Below the pieces are notes generated by a model. The model was not told the origin of the DNA, made no database searches, and worked only from the letters and a program-made list of their open reading frames with translations. A program made the translations under genes and the position numbers. 64,000 bases of DNA from contig JARBJD010000070.1 in assembly GCA_033064195.1 (NCBI GenBank), positions 124,001 to 188,000 on the forward strand. Reading direction: 5' to 3'. Below are positions 23,593 to 34,935 of this stretch, in pieces. Source of the DNA: Blattamonas nauphoetae (Eukaryota; Preaxostyla; Oxymonadida). Position 1 is the first letter of the stretch. Each line of letters starts with the position of its first letter.

Positions 23593-24525
23593 CAAGATAT
23601 CATCAAGAAAACGAGATCTCACATCAACAGTCCAGATCCTCGCAAAGTTGTAAACTGAAATATCTTTTTCTTTCAATTGGTTTTATTTGGGGTGCATTTC
23701 ATGTACATAACGACAAATCGTTCAGTTAACAATCCCCGCGGAGAAAATATGTTCGGAGCCAATTATACTACCGGACACGACGTCTTGATCCGGCTGTAAA
23801 ACGGTTTTATTTTTCCGAATAAAGAGACTATATTTTTTAATTTTCTATCAATGATAATTGAGAGAGTTCAACACCTTGTGACAAAAAATTGGACACCAAA
23901 AAATTCTGAATGACGTGAAAACTGTAAAACAAAATTAATGAAGGACATGCTCTTCGCGACATGACACGTGATTCACCTCATCCTGCTCGATCCCTGTAAC
24001 TTTAAATTGTTTTAACTTTACGAGAGTATCACTCGAGGAGTAAATTACAGAATGAGAGAACGATGTTTTCATTACTTTCTAGTGGGATCGAGTTCTCACC
24101 TCTCACGATTTTTGGACGAAGGAAGTCAATTGTGACGTAAATCGCATAATTTTCAAAAAGAATTGAAACGAACGTTCACGAAATGTATTTGATGAGGTTA
24201 AAGTCGAAAAAGATTGATTGAACGTATTTCTGACCGATATTGATCTGTTTGATTCTTGGAAGTTATATCCAGTTTCTTGTTTCAACCAGTATTATCACTG
24301 AGAAGGACCCGTGAGTGGTGGTGAGGGTCCATCTTTCCCTCAGTGCGAAATGTGACGAATGATCAAGGTATTGTTTTCCGTCAATGATCTCTTCCGTCAC
24401 GACAAGTTTTCAGTTTCAACTCATCCCTGCACATCACCAAATCCCAAGTTTGCTGAGATGAATACACAACCTTGATTCTCAGCGTGGTGTGTCTTTTCTC
24501 TTTGTGACTTCTTGAATTTATCTAG

Positions 24526-24762
24526 TCAATTCTCACACAGATTCTTCACAACACCAAACTGACAAAGCTCATGAAAGAAACATTTCGAAAGAGTCTCATT
24601 TTCAAAGGCGTGGCGATTTAAAAAATGATGGAGAAGAATGTGAGGAACTCTGTGCGCTTTGTGAAGACCAATTCGATACACTTTGACGAATCGCTGGAAG
24701 AAACAGTGTGATTTTTTGATTTTGATGGCTCCATTTCGATGAACAGCTGAACAGTATGACAC
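24526..24762 (-). CDS. Uncertain short frame inside X3
   Basis: A 78-aa frame with coherent composition (KKSHCFFQRFVKVYRIGLHK, then HRVPHILLHHFLNRHAFENE). No start context or relative was recognised; it could be an exon of a lost transposon gene or chance. Confidence 0.25.
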   Translation of the reverse strand: MSYCSAVHRNGAIKIKKSHCFFQRFVKVYRIGLHKAHRVPHILLHHFLNRHAFENETLSKCFFHELCQFGVVKNLCEN

Positions 24763-26722
24763 GTTTTTGAATCCAATTCGAACAGAATGCTATGTCTTGA
24801 TGGTTTCGTGCTGTGGCTGGCCTTTTCATTTCACGACTAACTGTTGATCGTCTGTGTTCACCGCATCGGTGTCCTTGGATGCTGCATTGACAGAGACATG
24901 GAGCGAACGAGTTGACTCTAATCTTCCTTCTCCTTTTCTTCATTTCATCTGCTTCTATCATTCTCTTGACATTCACAATCTTGGATCCATGCAGGAGTGA
25001 TATCGGATGTGAATCACGTGTCATGTCGTTCGGAGTATGTCCCCCTACAGTAGCATTTCATGTCATTCTCTCTTATTTTTCACTGTTGGTTTTCCAAAAA
25101 AATCACAGAGATGGAGAACTCAAGGTAGTTGATGATAGTGAAAAAGGAACTCTCAACTCTCTCTTGTTATGTCAAAAACCAAAAATTACAGCCGGATCAG
25201 GTCGTCGTGTCGGGCAGTATAACCAAAATCATGGGTCAGATCTCACATCGCCCAAATAGGAGACTGGACATTGGACTGGACAATCCCACCTCGACTGGAC
25301 ACAGCTTAACAGGCCAAACTGGCTGTTCAGAATGACCTTTCTTCAGACGATTCGGAAGAGGATCGCATGCAAACAGATATATTCATGGACTGAACAGATG
25401 CAGATGGTCTGTGCCGCAGTGACAGACGATTACTCAGAGTGCAGTTTGAAGAGTTTTCGGAGGGCGATGATTCGTAGGCAAGTGATCGACAAATGGGACG
25501 ATGTTCGGCGAAGGATGGGTGAGGATTCTGGAAACTCGTTGAGTGGCAGGTTCGGGGGATGTGAAGAGACAGGTGTCGCTCCTCCTACCGAATACGTTCC
25601 CGACGAGTGACATCTTTTGAACAAACTGTCCTTCTTCCCAACCTCTTCATCACAAGTCTTTCCTGTTTGCACCATCTCTCCTTCCACAACCTCATTGTGT
25701 TGGTCTCTCTTCTTTCTCTTTCGTTTCGGTCGTTCCACTGTCTCATCCAGAGTGTTCGTCTCGTTCTCCACCTCACCTGGTTCCACTATTCCAACGTTGT
25801 TCGCTGCGACAACTTCGTCCAGTGTTTCCACTTCTTTTTTCTTTTTCTTCTTCTTTTTCTGAACTGGTCGCTCATCCAATTCGTTCACCCTTGCTTCTGT
25901 GTTCTCTTCCGCTTCTGGTTGTTGTCCTGAAATATCAACAAACACTTCAAACGAAGGATCTTGTGTCAGCTTCTCCATTGCTTTCATTGAGTGAGGTCGT
26001 TCCTGTTCGTCTCCATCATTCTTCAGATCGAAGCGCTCATTCAGTTTTGGCGCAATGATCAGATCAGCAAGTGTGTCGGTCTCTGTTGGTTCGTTCACTT
26101 GTTTGAAAAGAGAGGGATCTGACTTGTCTTCCGTGTCTTCTTGTTTTTCAGTGCATTCCTCTTCCCCTGCTTCTGAAACCTTTTCATCTTCCTTCTTCCG
26201 ACGACGACACACCACACACACAAGAATCAGAACAACCAACATCAGAAATACAACCACTCCAACAATCACAGGAATCAGCCACGCCAATGTCCCCAATCCA
26301 GACGACCAAGAACTTCACTCGAAGAAGAGATGTTGGAGACGATGGATGAGGCAAGATCGAGCGAGATGAATGTCTCGTTGAATGAGGTCGCGATGCTCGG
26401 AAGAAGTTCGATTTTGGTTGAAGTTGGTTCTCCTGATTCGCTCTCTCCAACAAGTTCAAAGTACAGTCCACACGGGATTAGCGTCGATCCATGGATTTCA
26501 ACACGGTACGTGTCTGTTTCTTTGTCCAACGTGCATGTCGAGAGATCGGGTCTAAAGGAGGGCACGAAGAACGGTGAGTCCAGATTGATGAGTGGAGATG
26601 AGAGAGTGCAATCCGAAGACGCAATCCAAGACGAGATCCTGTCTTCTGTTCCATCGCCTCCCCTCAGACTCCGAACATCAACACTTCCATCATCAGAACA
26701 AAGAATGTTCCGACAGACAGAT

Positions 26723-27330
26723 GGGTAAAATTTTACGACACTTCGCCTCAGACGAATAAAGGGCGACCTACTTTTTCTTCAAATGAGCACATTTTCTCGT
26801 AGAAAAGGGAAAACCTGGAAGATAAGTACGGCAAAATGACTTCCATCAGATCCAAAAGCACAAAAAGGAGTTGACGATGCGATTGTTCCTGTTTGGTTGT
26901 TCACAGATCACGAAGATTCGTCCACACACATCATTTCGAAAACGGTTCAACATCACTCAATAACAGTGTGAGATAAATCTTATAACAAAAATCATACAAT
27001 GAGATGAGTGATCTATCAAATGAAGTCAGCGACTCCAAAAAGAGGATGTAAGGATTCATCTGAGTCGCAAACCAAAAAATACGAAATAAAACTCGATTTT
27101 TTCACGGTTCAACCATAAAGTGAGTATCCGAGTGAACTCACATCCACAATTGGATACAAATTGAATGATGAAAGGATCATCCACCAATCAATCAAAGAGA
27201 ACAAGATATCAGATTTGAGTCGACATTCCAGTTCGAGAGTATCATTCCTTTGACTTCAAGCCTTCAATTCTGTTCAAGATTCTGCCTGAGGGCCACTGCA
27301 AACTGGGTGAAATGTCGTAAAATTTTACCC
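26723..27330. mobile_element. 608-bp non-autonomous element in gene F
   Basis: Inverted ends GGGTAAAATTTTACGACA on the left and the same 18 bp reversed on the right. The surface-protein frame is open up to each edge and resumes with CRNILCSDDG on the far side. GAT lies next to both ends, with one extra T on the right, so a 3-bp target duplication is possible but not clean. No coding frame inside. Superfamily not assigned. Confidence 0.75.
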
Positions 27331-29385
27331 TGATGGGAACGAAGCAAAGTGAGGAGAGTTTGATGAGAATTCACTTGTGTCAATCACGAGTGAGCCAGAT
27401 TTGATGAGAGAGGCACCCATTGAGAGCTGGCGAAACGACAGTTCGGAGATCGACGACGAAGAGTTCACAAGTTGAATCACTCCCGACTCCCATCCACACA
27501 GTTCGCTTGTCTCATCTGCGTTCATTCTTGATGAAGATGGCGTTCCGACGATCGATCCTTGCTTCAGAGTCACAACAGCATTCACAGCAGAGAGCAACAC
27601 AAACGACGGCGAGGACACTTCGATCAGCACTTCGAGCTGTCGCATCTCGAGTGAACTCCGAATCACAATCATCGCATCTCGTCTTCCCAGTGACGATGAC
27701 GACGGGATCACCAGCCTGTCCATCCCATTCGGTCCAGCTGACCACATCCTCAGTGATCCAGTTGTCTGTTCCATCGATGTTGCCAGCTCAGATTCATCGA
27801 GAAGCGCGATTGACACAGAGTTCATCGAGAGGGACTCCACAATCCCCCACGCCCAATCCACCGACTTGCACGGTCGACTCTTCGCTCCACACAGCATGCT
27901 CTCCTCTCCATGCACAGAAGACACATACACCGTGATGTCAAGCTGGACGAGAGGAATGACAAACGTGAGCGGATTCGGAATGCGGACGGCGTCTCCATTT
28001 AAACTGTGGATGCTCGAAACGAAATATTCCTCTTCGCGCACAAAAAAGGGATCAGACACATCAACTTCGATCAGACCAGAGTTGCCCAAAAAGTCCACAG
28101 TGAACATCATTTCCAGTGCTGTCCCACTTTTCATCACATGAACTTCGTAAGTCCCATCGGGCATGACTTCCCCTGTCAGCGTCAGAGGGATGAACGATGA
28201 TCGTTCGAAGCTCAGAGACACATTCACAAGTGAAGGGATCGCTGGGATCACGAACGAGAGAGGTGAGGGCAAAAATACATCGATGTCAGATGATGTCATG
28301 TTCACAATTCGGTATGTCTTCCCATATTCCAGCTCAGCCTCACTCGACATGGTGAACGTGGGCGACATCTCGTCCGACCAGCAGGTGAATGAGATGTCGA
28401 GATGCGCATTGTTGTCGTCGCGTTTGAGAGTCATGACATACGCTCCGTGAGGCACGTCTGTTCCAGTCAGAACCAAAATCACACATTCTTTCGATTCATC
28501 CAGCGATGCTCGCACAGATTGCAGTTCGGGTGGTGCAAGAGTGGTGAATGTGTTGCTCTCCAGAATGATGTTCGTCCCGTTCTCCAATAACACACGAGAC
28601 ACAGTGTATGTCGTGTTGAACGTCACCTCATCCAGTTGGAAAGGAAGAGGGTCTGATTCTCCCCTCGTCGAGCTCACGAAAGAACCAGAGATGTCCAATC
28701 CAGTCGACAGTGTCACTGTCCATCCCGCTCCTACCGGCAGATCCATCCCATCCAGGATCAAGATGAACAGCCCAGGATTGCTCTGACGTTCAACTGAGAA
28801 CGATCCGATTGATGGAGGTGCTTCGGGAATCGTGAATGTCGGTGCAGTGTGAGACACAATCAGCGACGACGAGAAGAGTGTCTTCACTCGGTACGTCTTC
28901 CCAAACGACAACAGACCAGACGGACGAATCACAATTGTGCGAGACGATGTCGTTGGTGTCGACGAGGAAGAGAACGAGAACGGACCAATCGAGATCTCTG
29001 TCTGCAGCGCATCTGACGAATCAAACACAACCAAAGTGAACGATCCATCCAAGATCATGTCCACAGTCACAACCACAATCGATTCATTCATGTTTGATCC
29101 GTTCAGTTCAGCTGTGATGTTCGTCAGTGTCGGTCCAGTCGGTGTTGAGAACGACAGCCCAACCATGTTGTTTGCTTGGCTGGATGAGGTGTGATGCCAC
29201 CAGCTCCAATCTGGCTCTGTCTCGCCTTCGAAAACCATCTCATTGCTTGATGAGTCAATCACACTCTTCTTCACATCAGCGATCGTGTATTTGATTGAAG
29301 GAGAGAGAGAAGAAGCGCTTGGGTTGCTCACCGGAATAGTGACAGATCCTGCTGTTTTGGAAAAAGACATGTTCTTCGCGACATA

Positions 29386-30996
29386 CAGGGTGGTCACCCA
29401 AAACTTGGTCGGGGTGACACTTCTTGGAACATGCTATTCCTAAGTCATTTCACTTGAATTTAGATGAGATACCTCATTTTGTCTTTGGTTAGCTCGTCGA
29501 ATCCGAGTGTCACACATCTGAATCTCGAGAATGAGATGGGTGAGAGATGTCTCGACAGAAGAACTTTCCGAAAAAGTGATAAAAACTTATACAAACACAA
29601 AAACTTGTATCTGAGTGTATTCCAATCCTGTTCAGAAATGTTGTCAGAACAAAACAGTTCCTGGGGTGAGAAAAACTAAAAAATGACTTTGATGGTCAAA
29701 ATGAGTGTGCTATTGATAAAATTTGGTCAACCAAATCAAAAATTCCAGAATACAACAAAAGTTGAGAAAGAGTACAAAATGCGACGGTTAGATGTACTCG
29801 CCTTGATTCTGAATTACCAGTTCACAGCGTCTGATCCAGTTTTCGAATACTCGGATTCTTTTTGCGGTGGTTTGCTCTGCCATGAATGAATCGATGTGTT
29901 TTTTGAGTTCTTCGTCTGATTTGACTGTGATACCTTTCAGGCGCATCTTCATTTCTCCAAACAGCCAGAAATCGCACGGGGCGAGATCTGGACTGTAAGG
30001 AGGATGAGAAATTTTGGAAAATAGAGAAGTCTCGAGAAATGTACGGACCAGCTTGGAGTTGTGGCAGGGCGCATTGTCCATATGAAGATACCGGACAAAA
30101 TCGTTGATGTCAAATGTGTCTTGCAAAAGAATCTCTGTTTCCATTTCGTCCAAAATCTCGTTCACGAACACTTGAGCAGTAATTCCTTTCCCTCTGGGGA
30201 TCATTCGAAGGAAAGTGAAATCAATTCCAAAAAACGCCACCAACATCGTCTTCCCGCTGCCGATGTTGATTCGCTCTCTCACCGGTCGAGGGTCGTTTGG
30301 GTGAAGCCAAACGAAAGAATGAGGGTTTGTCCATTTGATCCAACTCTCATCTCCCGTGATCAGATACTTCCATCCTTTTCGTTTCTCTTTGTTGAGAGTG
30401 AGTAGTAGATCCTGTGCCAGCTGAATGCGATTGGTTTTTTGAGAGTCTGTCAGAAGATGAGGGACCCATCTAGTGTAGCGTCGGACTAAGCCAAAATGTC
30501 CGAGAAGACATTTTTTGATTGTTTGTGGATGAAAACCAGTAATTCTCCACATCGCTCGCAGAGATAATGAAGTGTCTTCAGCTAAAATTTGAGAAAGGGC
30601 GTTGATTAGAGTGAGGTTGCTTCTGACGTGATTGGGAACCTTTCCAGTAACTGAAAAAGTGCCGTTCTCCAAGTCCTTCATAACTTTTCTGCAGGTTTCC
30701 AAGCACGGTTTATCGTCTGGGTAGTAGGATGCAAGCAGAGAATGAGCTTCTTTGTAATGAAGCTGCATTCTCCAGCAAAATTCTATTAAAGTCCGATCTC
30801 GAATACGAAATTCAGTTGAGGACATATGATGGGAAGGATCAAACCACAAAAGTCTAAGTTGAACCATTTTTTTCAAAAAAATGAAAAACAAGCATAGAAT
30901 GCAAAATGATGAAATGAACAGTCACAAAAAGAATCAAACCATGATTCCTGTTGAAACGCGAGAAAATGTCCGACCAAGTTTTGGGTGACCACCCTG
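29386..30996 (-). mobile_element. Mariner element copy 1, 1,611 bp, inside gene F
   Basis: Terminal inverted repeats begin CAGGGTGGTCACCC and extend about 28 bp on each side. TA flanks both ends (29384-29385 and 30997-30998). It holds one intact transposase frame on the minus strand and about 400 bp of non-coding sequence after it. All frames on both strands are the same as in copy 2 (50483-52093), at a constant offset of 21,097 bp. Confidence 0.95.
29788..30891 (-). CDS. Mariner transposase (copy 1)
   Basis: 367 aa with the mariner signatures: WVPHLLT linker (near residue 140), TGDESW with the first catalytic Asp, HMDNAPCH with the second, and YSPDLAPCDFWLF with the third. There are 34 residues between the second and third Asp, the classical mariner D,D34D. 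The N-terminal ~110 residues fit the helix-turn-helix DNA-binding region. The second ATG before SSTEFRIRDRTLIE may be the true start. It cuts and pastes the element at TA. The frame is complete, with all three catalytic Asp present. Confidence 0.95.
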   Translation of the reverse strand: MFFIFLKKMVQLRLLWFDPSHHMSSTEFRIRDRTLIEFCWRMQLHYKEAHSLLASYYPDDKPCLETCRKVMKDLENGTFSVTGKVPNHVRSNLTLINALSQILAEDTSLSLRAMWRITGFHPQTIKKCLLGHFGLVRRYTRWVPHLLTDSQKTNRIQLAQDLLLTLNKEKRKGWKYLITGDESWIKWTNPHSFVWLHPNDPRPVRERINIGSGKTMLVAFFGIDFTFLRMIPRGKGITAQVFVNEILDEMETEILLQDTFDINDFVRYLHMDNAPCHNSKLVRTFLETSLFSKISHPPYSPDLAPCDFWLFGEMKMRLKGITVKSDEELKKHIDSFMAEQTTAKRIRVFENWIRRCELVIQNQGEYI

Positions 30997-33117
30997 TATT
31001 GGGTTCCATCTGCAGCTTCCAATGTCAGGTCGTATTTCCTGCTTGTTCCTGTGAACATTCCCTCAAACGACAGTGTAACCTCGTATCCATCCTCATTCAC
31101 ATTCAGTTGTTTCATATGGCCGACAGTGATGATCGATGGACCAATCAAGTCAGGAAAAAGTTGAGAGGCACTTTGTATCCCACAATGTGGTTGATCTGAT
31201 GTCGAGAAGCAGTCAAAGAACTGGTTGTTCTTCACGCCTATTGCACTGAAGAAGATACAATCAGTCACACGATGACTGTCCGTGGCTGATGTGCACACAT
31301 TGTCTTTGAAGAGGACATCTGTCATGACGATTTTGCATGTTGCCAGTTCCTGATAGAAACGGATTCCCCCGACGTCTTTTCCCTCGTTGTTGGAGAGGGT
31401 TGAGTTGTCGAATCTGCAGTCGCCTTCTAAATTGATGTTCATCGAAAAACATTGAGGGAGAGGAGTATCGGTGCTTGATCGTGAACCCTCGAAGGTGCAC
31501 TGCGCGATTGTCGCAGGGTGGTAATAATAAGCTTGGAAATGCCCACCAAACCAGGCTGCAGTGTTGTTCGAGAAGTGGCAGTTGAAGAGAGTGAAGAAGA
31601 ACTTGCCGTTTGGGTAATCTTGGGGAAGACGGAGCGAGATCGCTCCTCCTCCAGTCATGTACGAGGTTACACGGCATTTTTCGAAAGTGCTGTCAATTAC
31701 GATGACATCTGCTTCATAATCAGTGTTCCAAGTGCAGCCCCATCACCAGAATCGGTTGTAAGACTGGAGAATGCACAAGTTGTCACCCACACTTGACGGT
31801 CCGCGGTCGGATTGAGACTGGAAGAATGAGTGATACGTGTCGACTCTCCGACGTGTGGTTTGATGTCTTTGGTGGGATCTTGTGTTGGTCGTTCGACTGG
31901 TTCAGGTGCATCGTTGGTGATGCAGGACGAGAACGAGGAGTTCGAGAGGAGAGACGATCCTGAACAATCTAACGGTATTCCGTTGGTCCCGCAAAGATGG
32001 TTTGTCGATTCTGATATGGACACCCCAATCAGACGCTGAGTCACAAATGAACACGGAGCAGCCAATTTTGACGACAAGCGCGTGCTCGTCGTGTTTGTCA
32101 GCGAAGAGGCTGAGAGAGATACCGAGCATCCAGCAACCCCAAACAGACCATTCTCCAAAGAAGCCCCGAAATCAAAGAGCGGGCCTGTTCCAACGACGAA
32201 ATGGGCAGAATGGATCTTGAGGCCAGTTCCGACAATCGAAAGTGATCCAACGCCAAATCCATCTAAATGTCCTTCTTCATTCGAAGTTGTGTGGGTTGAG
32301 GGTGAGAACAATGGCGGGCCACTCACCAGAGGCAGCAGAGACGGCAAGTTTGAAGTTGATTGGTGGCTGCACGAGATAATCGAGACAGACACTGATGATT
32401 CCATTCCTGAATCCCCAATCACAAATGGAGACGTGTTGGGGCACGATGTGATCTCACTCCGAGAAACCACAAATGTCGACGAGCGGATCAAACTGATCGC
32501 TGTATCTGGCGTCGTCGCAACTAATTCGAGATTCTCAAGTCGAAATGTGCTGTTCCACACATCAAATATCACAGAAACATGCTTTCCTTCACGAAATCCT
32601 TCATGGTTCAGATGTTGTGCAGTTCTGAGTGTTTCGTCATTCTTAATTGTCCTTCGGTGAGAGATGGATGTGGTAGATCCTGACAGCTGAAGATTAATGG
32701 AGTGGACATGCATGTGATTTGCATGAAAGACACCATTTGGGAGAATAACTGTTGATGGCTTGGAGAATGACGGTTGATTCTGATTGTTCAAGTGATCCTC
32801 CACGAACGTTGCTAATTCTTGTGAAACTTCAGAGGAGTGCGTGGTTGATGGAGAGAGAGAATAAACCCACGAAAGGGCAAAGAGAATGAGATGGAGAGTC
32901 GAAATCATTGACATCAAGTAATGGGATGATCAAACCTGCTGATTGACCTTCGAGTATTGATAAAAACAATAAGCTTCTGGAGATTTTATCGTGAGTTATC
33001 AAAGAAAGAAACGGAGAGACTTCTTCGGTATCCATAAAAGAATTGAGTACTTGGAATGTCGAAACATTGTGATCGTCCTGGTGTTCAAGACATCCAACGA
33101 GGCTAATAACAGGTCAT

Positions 33118-34101
33118 TCACAAACTGTTCACGATCTTGATGGAATAGCTCTGAACTTTCTTTCCGTTCATTGATGAGTTGTGGTGAAGGACGGTTTGTT
33201 CGAGGCTGTCCCTGAACCCCTCTCGTTCCAGTGTCTGCAACAAGATGATCCCGTTCCGCTCTGTTTCGGCCCCTCCTGCTTTCCACGTGTTGAGAGTGAC
33301 GGAGAAGAACCAGTGGATGAATTGGTTGGTGTCATCGTCCTCAACTTCTGTGAGGAGTGATTGGAAGATCGTTGGGACGTGGGATGAACAGACAAAACTG
33401 AGTGTAGGCTGGTGATTGGGAGATAAACGAAAGATTGTTGAGATTAATCGCAAAGTCTCTCTAGATTCTTCGATCCAGGACATCAGGTGACGATTCCGAC
33501 TGATCTGGACGAGAGAGGGTTCCATTGGAATCAATATTTCAGTCAACTCCACATTTCGGAGTGATTGACGGAAGGAACCGCTCATTAGGCGGTAGAATCG
33601 AGAATCGACGGAAGTTGACAGTCGAAGGCTAAGTCGAAGAATCCTGAGAATTCTGGTCATAAGATCCTTCTCCGAAACAGTAGAGAGATCTCGCAAGTGA
33701 GGCGTCGAAAGGATTCTGGGTATGAATTTGGATGAAACAAGAGTGAAGAGGCGTGATTCTGAACATCTTGTGATACAATCGTAGATGAAGGAGATAGCAT
33801 CCCCAACAATCGATGGATGGGACGAATTCAAGAGAACAACCATCGAATCCACAAATATTTCAGCAGAGTCTGAGAACCAACTATGAATGATCGACACATC
33901 ATATTCGGAATCGAATGGGTATTTGGAAGACCAGATGATTGAAGAAAGAAACTGTGAAGCTTTTTGAAGAAGTGGTTCATCAAATCGGACGTCATCTCTG
34001 ACCAATGAAACAAGAGAGATGAAGACATTCCCTGCATCTTCAACTTCGAGTGAATCGTTTGGATTCCAATTCAGGAAAAAAGAGTGCACTGCATCAATCA
34101 C
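33118..34101 (-). CDS. Gene I: HEAT-like protein of the expanded family
   Basis: 327 aa in a single exon. The start region FFLNWNPNDSLEVEDAGNVF is the family hallmark seen in altered form in B (FLNFNPNSE) and J (FLNWNQNDP). Further shared words with J: STLIPRILSTPPLRDLS vs SSKFIPRILSTPHLRDLS, PMEPSLVQISRNRHLMSW vs PMEHSFVQLSRNRHLLSW, and HQPTLSFVCSSHVP vs HQPTLDYVCSSHIP. The frame is intact. Cytosolic helical-repeat protein of unknown role; family membership from memory. Confidence 0.8.
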   Translation of the reverse strand: MIDAVHSFFLNWNPNDSLEVEDAGNVFISLVSLVRDDVRFDEPLLQKASQFLSSIIWSSKYPFDSEYDVSIIHSWFSDSAEIFVDSMVVLLNSSHPSIVGDAISFIYDCITRCSESRLFTLVSSKFIPRILSTPHLRDLSTVSEKDLMTRILRILRLSLRLSTSVDSRFYRLMSGSFRQSLRNVELTEILIPMEPSLVQISRNRHLMSWIEESRETLRLISTIFRLSPNHQPTLSFVCSSHVPTIFQSLLTEVEDDDTNQFIHWFFSVTLNTWKAGGAETERNGIILLQTLEREGFRDSLEQTVLHHNSSMNGKKVQSYSIKIVNSL

Positions 34102-34556
34102 AATAAATGGAGTAAAAAGTGGATACTGTCTGAGGATAAAAGCGAGTCGGTCAGGAATTCCAATTTATGGGGTCTATCTCCGTTCTGAACGTTTGGTGGG
34201 AAAGAGAAATCGCCTCAAAAGATGTCGGATCCGGTGTGTTCAGTGATCTTCAGCGAGATAAGCATTTCATTTCAATTGTATCCATCAATTCGGTTTGATC
34301 AAACCAAAAGAGAATACATCGAATCTTCCAATCCGTCATACTTACTTTTTATCGACTTTACGGATTTCACACCCGACTTTCTCGCACAGAAACCCCATGA
34401 CTCTCAATAAAATCTCTTCAACTCCACAAGTTAACCACACAACTGCAAAACAAACAGTTTGTCCTCTCTCTTCGGACCTTAGAGACAATGATTTTCCAGA
34501 ACTTTCTTGAAGTGTGCCTAAGTCATATATGCGGCGAGTGTATAAAATTACGCCCA
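34102..34556. other. Intergenic region between gene I and the 65-aa gene
   Basis: Pl strand frames at 34222-34410 and 34295-34510 look like chance openings. This is probably a shared promoter region for divergent transcription; no element recognised. Confidence 0.35.
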
Positions 34557-34832
34557 ATGATGCTGAAGTATCTCCTCGTTCTTGTCACAGGTTTGGCTCA
34601 ACATGTTTTCCTTCAATCTCGTTGGTGGTTTTGATAGAATCTGATTGGGCCCTCTCAACCATACTTAGTCTTGAGTACATCAAACCTCTTGAGGAATATT
34701 GCGAACAGACTCAACCATGTGATGTTCCAGTGTGATTCTGTTGATGTCATCTTTTCTCAGATTGCCCTCCCAAAACTAATGTCCTTCATCGGTCTGTCGA
34801 TGCTCTGTGTTCTTATCAATTCTTTTTCATGA
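34557..34832 (+). CDS. 65-aa peptide with signal/membrane segments, three exons
   Basis: Exons 34557-34590, 34638-34729 and 34761-34832 join in one frame. Introns are 47 bp (GTTTGG...GATAG) and 31 bp (GTGTGATT...TCTCAG). The product begins MMLKYLLVLVT (signal-like), has an acidic middle with LEEYCEQTQPCDVP, and ends with a hydrophobic segment LPKLMSFIGLSMLCVLINSF. No single open frame reveals it. Function unknown; possibly a small secreted or anchored peptide. Splice joins are inferred from frame and GT-AG ends only. Confidence 0.45.
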
Positions 34833-34935
34833 CTTTATTGATTAGGGAAGTCATCAGAAGGTGAATTGGTTCACATTTGTAAATCGTCGATCCCATCCAT
34901 TTTTCTCAGATGGGTGGTGCTGATAAAGAACGACA

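Larger units (their letters stand above)
21887..25316 (+). mobile_element. X3: 3.4-kb iteron-ended transposon with 10-bp target duplication
   Basis: The left end reads TGGTCTGTTAAG and the right end, read inward, TGGCCTGTTAAG. AACTGGCTGT flanks both sides (21877-21886 and 25317-25326). The paralogous block at 15415-15432 has the same site without insert. Repeats of TTGGAC and GGACTGGACA lie just inside both ends (21899-21955 and 25262-25306). A third cluster at 22094-22250 ends in CACCTATTAAG and may mark a nested or deleted end. Inside are a multi-exon Cys-rich membrane-protein gene (22561-23592) and less clear frames at 24526-24762 (minus) and 24898-25259 (plus). The end plan resembles Mutator-like elements (9-11 bp duplications), but no transposase was recognised. 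Confidence 0.75.
25430..32917 (-). pseudogene. Gene F: large surface protein split by a mariner and a 608-bp element
   Basis: The ATG at 32917 opens with a signal peptide (STLHLILFALSWVYS). The beta-helix part runs to about 31697, shifts frame by a base near 31690, and continues to 30999. There the mariner (29386-30996) interrupts codon Tyr in DGTQY; the frame resumes exactly after it as VAKNMSFSKTAG and runs with Ig-like ~90-aa repeats (GPTLTNITAELNGSN, PSIGSFSVERQS) and a second beta-helix start (VYVSSVHGEESMLCG) to the 608-bp element at 26723-27330. After that come CRNILCSDDGSVDV and PSFRPDLSTCTL, then another one-base shift near 26300, a transmembrane helix (LAWLIPVIVGVVVFLMLVV), and a ~260-aa acidic/basic tail with a run of nine lysines. 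The stop is at 25430. With two insertions and two shifts this copy is almost surely inactive. It is a tandem paralog of gene E. Confidence 0.75.
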
